A stretch of 64,000 nucleotides of DNA from the NCBI GenBank assembly GCA_019055375.1, contig JAHQIW010003833.1, forward strand, positions 62,001 to 126,000, given 5' to 3'. The notes below the pieces were generated by a model, which was not told the origin of the DNA, searched no databases, and was given only the letters and a program-made list of their open reading frames with translations. The translations under genes and the position numbers were made by a program. This stretch comes from Parelaphostrongylus tenuis. Lineage: Eukaryota > Nematoda > Chromadorea > Rhabditida > Metastrongylidae. Below are positions 58,971-64,000 of the stretch, piece by piece (the first letter of the stretch is position 1; every line of letters starts with the position of its first letter).

Positions 58971-61393
58971 TTCTCTCTCTTGTGCTAATCCCACATCCCG
59001 ACTTCTAATTCGGACAAACTCCACTATTTTGTGGTGTAACAGTGACATTTGCACTCGTCAACATGTCTCTGATTGAAAACCATAGAGACCTATATTCAGC
59101 TGACTGTTTTCAAAAATGTGGAGTTTGTGCAAAAACATTTGCGTCAACCGGGATTCAAGCCCAGATCTCACTCTTTTCGGAAGCGTATGCTATCCATTGC
59201 ACCACCGACGAGAGCTTCGATATTCTCTGAAAGACTGTTTGAATCCTTTTTCGAGGTTTGGTATATCAGTGGCATACGTGCGGGAGAGATCTACGTTTTA
59301 CATTGTTTGGTCTTAACATTGTGTGTCTTTCTCGTTCTTACTACTATCATTATGATTGGTGGGGCGTGTGGCTCTAATGAGGAGGCTGAGGCCGTCGAAA
59401 AGTAGTAAGCCATTGGCATACCGAACCTTGAAGAAGGCTTACAATGTCTTCTAGAACAAGAACACTCAATGTAAACGCTCTGGGATTTGACGTTCAGATT
59501 TGGGATTTGCGTACTCGCAAGCTGTTGCGAGAACTCCGTGGTCATGAAGGTTCAGTAACGTGCGTCGTCGGACTCACACAACAAGTCACAATGAAAAAGC
59601 TGTTAATGAGCGTCTCGATGGACCGTACGATTCGGATATGGAACATCAACGATGGAGGTAAGATCATGGCTATAATTAACAGTTAATTATCTTTTACATT
59701 GTTCCACACCAGAGATTCGAATATCAAGTGAAGGTTTTGATTTTTGCTTTTTTTGTAGCAAGTTTAACTTGTGCAGGTCCTGTAGTACATGTGTGAAAGT
59801 GTAGCGTAATCAGAGAATTTATGCTGACGTAATCATATATTGCTGTTTTCGCTGATAACCCATCTATTCACTTACGTATTCACTTTCAATTAAATGTTCT
59901 AGGTCTCTCAATTTCGTCGGAATGAGGCAAATAGTGTCGATTTGTCTTAAAAGCATAAAATATCGCTTTTTTATTGCAAAGAAATTTAAGAAATGAACTT
60001 GTAACCACAAACGTAATAATGAGATAACTGTGACGCATCTACGAATTTTACTTCATCAAATTCACTCCATCTCAACTTTCATTATCATTCATCCAATTTT
60101 AAAGGCATGCTTTTGTAACAATGGATAGGGAACGTAGGCTCTATTTTTCAAAATGCTTTCCAGTATAATCTGATAGAATGTTTTCGAGAGCTCTGGTATG
60201 GCATCTCAAATGCTATAAGTACATTTCGGCGTTCCCTTACGCCTCATCAGTACCATATTCCCTGCGGCTCACCTCTGCTACTATAGCAATCGACGTTAAA
60301 AATGTTTCGCTCTAGACGAAGTGAAAGAATCATTTGATGTTGCGGTGTAGTGTAATTTATGTCCATGACTTAGGCTGTAACGCAAGCATATAACACCACA
60401 ACAGTACCTTCCAACCGACTATTCTGAAAACTTTAGCACTTTATTTGATCCGTCATTACAGTGTTTTTTTTTTCACTGTGCGGATCCCAGTACTTCTAAC
60501 ATTCAATTCGCTTTTTTGTCTTCTTCCTTAACAGCGTAGAATACTGGATGAGCGAGTTTCCTTGCAATATCAAGGACAGTTTGGCTGTGGAGTTCTATAA
60601 GACGTATGTTGACTGCCGGAGAAAAATGGGAGGTAGAGCTCGTCTCCACGCGCAGGGACGAGCAACACAACCGCTGTGCCACGGCGAGCAAATTCTGCGA
60701 ACTCGTTTGAAAATTCAATATAGTCTGTTAGAATGTACTGATGAGGCTTGCGAGAATACCAAAACGAAACGTACTTATACTATTCAAGATGCCATACCGT
60801 AGCTCTCAAAAACCTTGAAGCATTCTATCAGACTTCAACGAATATTTAAGCAAGGTATCAAAGTAGTCGATTTGAAGGTATTAATATGCTCTATACCCTT
60901 CAAATTCAGTTTGCATGTGTGGTTATGACGAAAGGTGTCTATTTTACATGACTTCTTTGAATGAAAAATTCACTTGCTTCGTTGAAATTATGTTTCCAGC
61001 TGAAGAAACTGACCAAGAAAGAGCTTTGAAAAATACGTAATATAAGAGGGAAAAGCTTGGTGGTTAAGCAGTTTCAATATTAGATGACAGTGAGCCTGTT
61101 ACTGGAGTACTTTTTGAGTTTACAGTTTGTGTTTGGACCGAAGCGATAACGAGCGACATCGATCTGCTGCAGTGCGTATCATTCAATGACGGACAGTACG
61201 TCTCAAAATTTCCCTTTCTACTTTGTTTTTTTTTATATCATTCAAATCCACTGCTTTATGTCAAGCTCATGCTCGTCATTTTTCTAGTGTCGTTGTTTCT
61301 GGAGGAAAAGGATACCTTGCTCATATCCGAATTCAAGGACGAGCTGGCAAGCCGTACTTTCAAATGCTTTCCATTCAGAAGGAGACTGTTTAG
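53817..61393 (+). CDS. wdr-31: WDR31 orthologue (WD40 ciliary protein), about 10 exons
   Basis: WDR31 is a WD40 protein needed for normal cilia, reported to act with ELMOD and RP2 proteins. Exons: 53,817 to about 53,881 (MGNKYTTLSPYDPNDLLVAR); 54,417-54,523 (DSINAMAVVRPGMVITGSRD); 57,534-57,608; 57,756-57,903; 57,964-58,064; 58,128-58,195; 58,772-58,910; 59,498-59,657; 61,069-61,195; 61,288-61,393 (stop TAG). Exons 2-10 follow human WDR31 in order: NNVDTGECIMRWNGHEAEVT, LSGSRDQTIKLW, VSGSRDTTLKIWDV, QSSEDKEVKLWDPR, SSSSGFNGDGCEISIWDLR, SMDRTIRIWN. Phases agree from exon 3 on. The intron after 58,064 starts GCAAGT (GC-AG type). Exon 9 has an AAGCAG double acceptor. The exon 1-2 junction is one base out with the obvious sites, so a site or small exon is missed there. 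Introns hold several MITEs. Confidence 0.9.
54105..54180 (-). repeat. tRNA-like fragment in wdr-31 intron 1
   Basis: On the minus strand GCCTATAGCGCATTGGTTTA and GGTGGTTCAACCC recall tRNA A and B boxes. The stems are only partly complementary. Confidence 0.3.
54524..57533 (+). other. Large wdr-31 intron 2 with repeats
   Basis: Holds a MITE-like fragment at 55,083-55,210 (GGGGCCTGTGGCTCTGATGA, also seen at 59,360 in GGGGCGTGTGGCTCTAATGA), a fragment at 56,440-56,510 related to the foldback at 49,006 (ATATAAGGCGCCTGTTTCGG), and the 77-base tandem duplication at its 3' end. No separate gene was found. Confidence 0.5.
57357..57510 (+). repeat. Perfect 77-base tandem duplication before a wdr-31 exon
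   Basis: Bases 57,357-57,433 and 57,434-57,510 are identical (starting TTCAGAAACGGCTTAGTTCA, ending AAATTTCCAAATG). The second copy ends 23 bases before the exon 3 start, so it abuts the splice acceptor region. Confidence 0.95.
58928..58982. repeat. (CT)n microsatellite in wdr-31 intron 7
   Basis: An almost uninterrupted CTCTCT run with two small interruptions, 18 bases after the exon 7 donor. Confidence 0.95.
59149..59215 (-). repeat. tRNA-like fragment in wdr-31 intron 7
   Basis: The minus strand reads TCGGTGGTGCAATGGATAGC (box A) and GGGCTTGAATCCCGG (box B-like), with the TTCCGAAAAGAGTGAGA centre typical of the tRNA-like family in this window. Confidence 0.4.
59220..59440. mobile_element. 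MITE in wdr-31 intron 7
   Basis: Inverted ends: TTTCGAGGTTTGGTATATCA near 59,250 against GGCATACCGAACCTTGAAG near 59,416. The inside holds the GTGGCTCTAATGAGGAGGCT motif also found at 55,100 and near 60,740 (ACTGATGAGGCT). Confidence 0.55.
60165..60830. mobile_element. MITE with about 90-base inverted ends in wdr-31 intron 8
   Basis: The left end ATAATCTGATAGAATGTTTT...GGTATGGCATCTCAAATGCT inverts against the right end ATTCAAGATGCCATACCGTA...GCATTCTATCAGAC. Both contain a CCTCATCAG/CTGATGAGG motif. An 84-codon open stretch inside (60,548-60,802) is not conserved protein as far as I can see. Confidence 0.7.
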
Positions 61394-61681
61394 GAGTTCG
61401 TAGAGTCAGTGAAGCCTTACTTGATGGGGATTCTATTGAAGCGCTATGAATATATTTCTAGAACACTCCTCAAAATATAGATCACTAGAAATCGTATCAT
61501 TCACAGACTTCAAGGTTTCCTAGGAGTTCTAGCTGAGCACGTTAATTCTTTCCACATGGGATTATTATCCCAAATACTTCCGTCGTACCATGAAGGTCCA
61601 TTAGACTGGTCCTCAGCGAGAAAACACTAAGACTGTGGAAAGAATTGCAAAGTAGTCTCCGTTTTCTTTCATATTTATTAC

Positions 61682-61687
61682 AATAAA
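61682..61687 (+). terminator. Candidate polyadenylation signal for wdr-31
   Basis: AATAAA about 290 bases downstream of the wdr-31 stop codon, before the convergent gene. It is the first canonical hexamer I see on this strand after the stop. Confidence 0.45.
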
Positions 61688-62138
61688 TTGACATATATGC
61701 ATTTAGAACGTTGTGTCATACAATATATAGTAACCTTTTGCATTTGGCAAAAATATGTAAATGAAACTGGATCTCCTATTTTCTATGCGATTCAGCATTT
61801 AAATGAACATATTACCGACAATTATACATCTATAAATAGGCACGAAATATATGAACATGAATTTCTCCATAAGGAACTATTTTGTTAGAACAGTACATAT
61901 TTCTGTGATCCATCACAGTACAAACGTTCTATGAAGAATCTTTTGAGGACGAATCAGTTCGTTTGTCATTCTACTATGAATTAGAATTAGGTATGTCTCT
62001 ACCGTAGATCCTGGCAATCTTATGAGAAATTCGCGAAACGAAGAACGTTAGAAAAAGATCACATGGTAAGTGACTTTCGCTGGTTACTTTGTAAATGAAT
62101 TAAGCATGAATTTAGCAATTAGGCTTAGTATGGTTCAC

Positions 62139-62220
62139 TCAATGTCAGTTCTTAAGAACCTATTGGCTTACAGAGTATGTCAATGTCAATTCTCAAGAAC
62201 CCACTGGCTAACAGAGTAGT
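62139..62220 (+). repeat. Imperfect tandem duplication of about 40 bases
   Basis: TCAATGTCAGTTCTTAAGAA...GGCTTACAGAGTA is followed by TCAATGTCAATTCTCAAGAA...GGCTAACAGAGTA. It lies between the convergent 3' ends of wdr-31 and drn-1. Confidence 0.85.
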
Positions 62221-62274
62221 ACGCTGGACTTGACATGACAAACTTCTCTTTAGAACTGTAAAATGATCATGAGG

Positions 62275-63531
62275 TTACATTAAAGAGCACCCTTTTCGTT
62301 TGGTCTCTTTTCCATCGGGATCTTCCATCGTGAGCGCGAGTGTGCGCTTTTTTTCCATTGCAAGAAGCTGCTGGAAGAGCTCGGTGATGTTGTTGTTGTT
62401 CTTGGCACTCGTCTCGATGAATCCTGTACCCCATTTGGCAGCCAATTTTGATCCTGTTTCCGTTGTCACTTCTCTTCTCTGAAGGTAAATTTAACTGCAA
62501 TCATTGCCAATAAGCAGAAAAGTTTAACTTCCTCGCAGAATCCTTTATCTCTCTAAAATATTTCACCAACTAAAGCTGTTCAGTCTTAGCTTTAAAGAAA
62601 AGATTATTTTGTCGACCCTCATGGCGACCTTAATAAGTGAGTTTTGAGTTTCTAGAAAAAACCGGCTTATTCTTCTCATGTCCGTTGTCATCAGCCGACG
62701 AATCAATGGTTTTTATTGAAAACATTGACACACTGCAGACCGCCGATTAGAGTGCACAATTGGACCATTGATATGCATGTGTACCTCTTTCACTCTACGT
62801 TTTCCCTGCGTCCGAAAAAAAAGCGACTCATTGGGGCCTATAGATCCTCGTTCCATAACTGTTCAAGCTGCAAAGGGTATAGAAGAAAAGAGGACGAAAT
62901 TCTGGACCAAAAAGAGGCTATTTGATTGACGCAATCTAAGGACTATTCAAAGGAGTGTGGATGCAACAATGCTCATACGGTTTGAACAGTGGTGTTAAGA
63001 GAATAATTTTAGATATGCATAGGGCCTATACGAGTGCAATTAGCAAGCCTCAGAGCATTTTTTCGCGTAATTTTTTTTCTACAAAACAAGCAGTATCAAA
63101 TGTCAGCTCATTTATGATGTACGGGAAAATAGATTTGTCGTGTATATTCAGATTCTGGTGAAACTTTTTCTCAGGAAACTGAATACCTGCAACAAATCAA
63201 ATACTGACATAGACAATTTATATCGTGTTATATATACGATAGGTGACTTATGACAGCGTAGATAGGACAACACAAATAAGAGGTTATGCTTGAGGTTGTT
63301 CTAAGGTGTCGGTAGACTAAAATGTAATGCACATTATGGATTGATAGCATTTTTTTTTGTTTTATGAGAGAAAATCGTATATTTCCATAGCATATCTCTC
63401 AAAAATGCTCATTCACCTCTTTGTCGTCGCTTTTATTTCCGACCAACATGATCGGTACCTCGGACAAACTGCTTCCTTTCACTTCCATCAACGTTTTAAC
63501 TATCGGTGCCAGTTCCTCGAGCGATTGCTTA
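62275..63531 (-). CDS. drn-1: DIRAS/Drn-1 Ras-like small GTPase, last two exons (5' part not in window)
   Basis: Di-Ras GTPases are membrane-anchored Ras-family proteins, mainly neuronal. Exons: 63,531-63,417 and 62,478-62,275 (stop TAA), joined in phase 0. The first begins KQSLEELAPIVKTLMEVKGS and carries the guanine-binding G4 motif IMLVGNKSD. The second has the G5 motif FIETSAK, then NNNITELFQQLLAMEKKRT and a C-terminal CSLM, a CAAX-type prenylation box. Human DIRAS proteins read NKCDES...METSAK...CVIM at the same places. The P-loop, switch regions and start must lie beyond base 64,000, as no matching exon occurs between 63,532 and 64,000. It is convergent with wdr-31; the 3' ends are about 0.9 kb apart. 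Confidence 0.9.
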
Positions 63532-64000
63532 CTAAAAACATTATTGGCTTGTTAAGATTACTCTCTTTCTGATGTTTATACGAAGGATGAAACTTCATGA
63601 ATTATATTATGAAACCTGAATACATTCATGATCATCATCATACAGAGGACATGAAATTGAAAAAGAAAACAATGAAAATCAAAGTAAAGAGAGAAAAAAT
63701 TCAAACTTCTCGAAAGCATGCTTTTTCAAGAGTCTTTCGATTTCTATTTTTTCGCACTAATTTTAGTAAAAATTGCAGGAAACCGACCGTCTCAAAAATA
63801 AGCGTGAGTTTTCTGAACGTAAGTTTGCGAGTAACAACTCTTGATAAAAATGACATGAATCATTGCGATCAGGATATTGATAGGTTCGATGGTAACTATC
63901 TCAGTCTTATGTTAATTCAGCAGATGAATCGTTTCAGAAAATGGTGTTGAAAGCTCGACGACTTGCGATAAAAATTTCGAAGAAAGTTGCTTACATGCAG
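63532..64000 (-). other. Probable intron of the drn-1 gene
   Basis: No exon with G1-G3 motifs of a small GTPase was found here. A plus-strand open stretch (63,597-63,950) is Lys-rich and AT-driven and does not look like a gene. Confidence 0.5.

Noticed and set aside
60548..60802. 84-codon ORF as an extra wdr-31 exon
   Set aside because: It lies within a MITE with inverted ends, and exon 8 joins exon 9 in phase without it.

Overview
This is a eukaryotic (nematode) window. Coding sequence is split into short exons with TTTCAG-type acceptors and GTAAGT-type donors, and one gene belongs to the protein-tyrosine-phosphatase (PTP) expansion typical of nematodes. The A+T-rich, repeat-laden introns suggest a strongylid such as a hookworm, but I cannot prove the species. 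Most long single-frame ORFs here are not genes. I rebuilt the real genes by joining exons whose phases agree and whose translation matches a known family.

Five genes are supported. (1) A CEP104-like ciliary-tip gene on the minus strand, exons from 10,036 down to at least 4,099. (2) An stc-1/HSPA13 (STCH) ER-type Hsp70 ATPase-domain gene on the minus strand, 21,796 to 14,489, with 13 exons, all in phase except for a single missing base in the INEPTAAA region. (3) A 281-residue PTP-like gene on the plus strand, 38,671 to 41,601, with 7 in-phase exons, probably catalytically dead. (4) A wdr-31 (WDR31) ciliary WD40 gene on the plus strand, 53,817 to 61,393. (5) The 3' half of a drn-1/DIRAS small GTPase gene on the minus strand, 63,531 to 62,275, convergent with wdr-31.

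The rest is largely repeats. A roughly 4.5 kb duplicated cassette (R1) carries the PTP-like gene. It occurs four times: near 48-2,480 (partial), 25,250-29,700, 38,054-42,407 (inverted) and 45,520-50,240 (inverted). Only the third copy keeps an intact reading frame. R1 copies are bordered by tRNA-like sequences. A separate family of palindromic elements carries two divergent tRNA-like units as its arms (best copy 21,284-21,713, in stc-1 intron 1). Two tRNA-headed SINE families, several long foldback MITE families, mariner relics and a second inverted duplication (R2, 34,880-36,050 versus 44,036-45,110) fill most of the gaps.

By function, CEP104 and WDR31 are both cilium proteins, stc-1 is an ER chaperone-like ATPase and drn-1 is a neuronal Ras-like GTPase. 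The genes are independent neighbours; I see no evidence of an operon.
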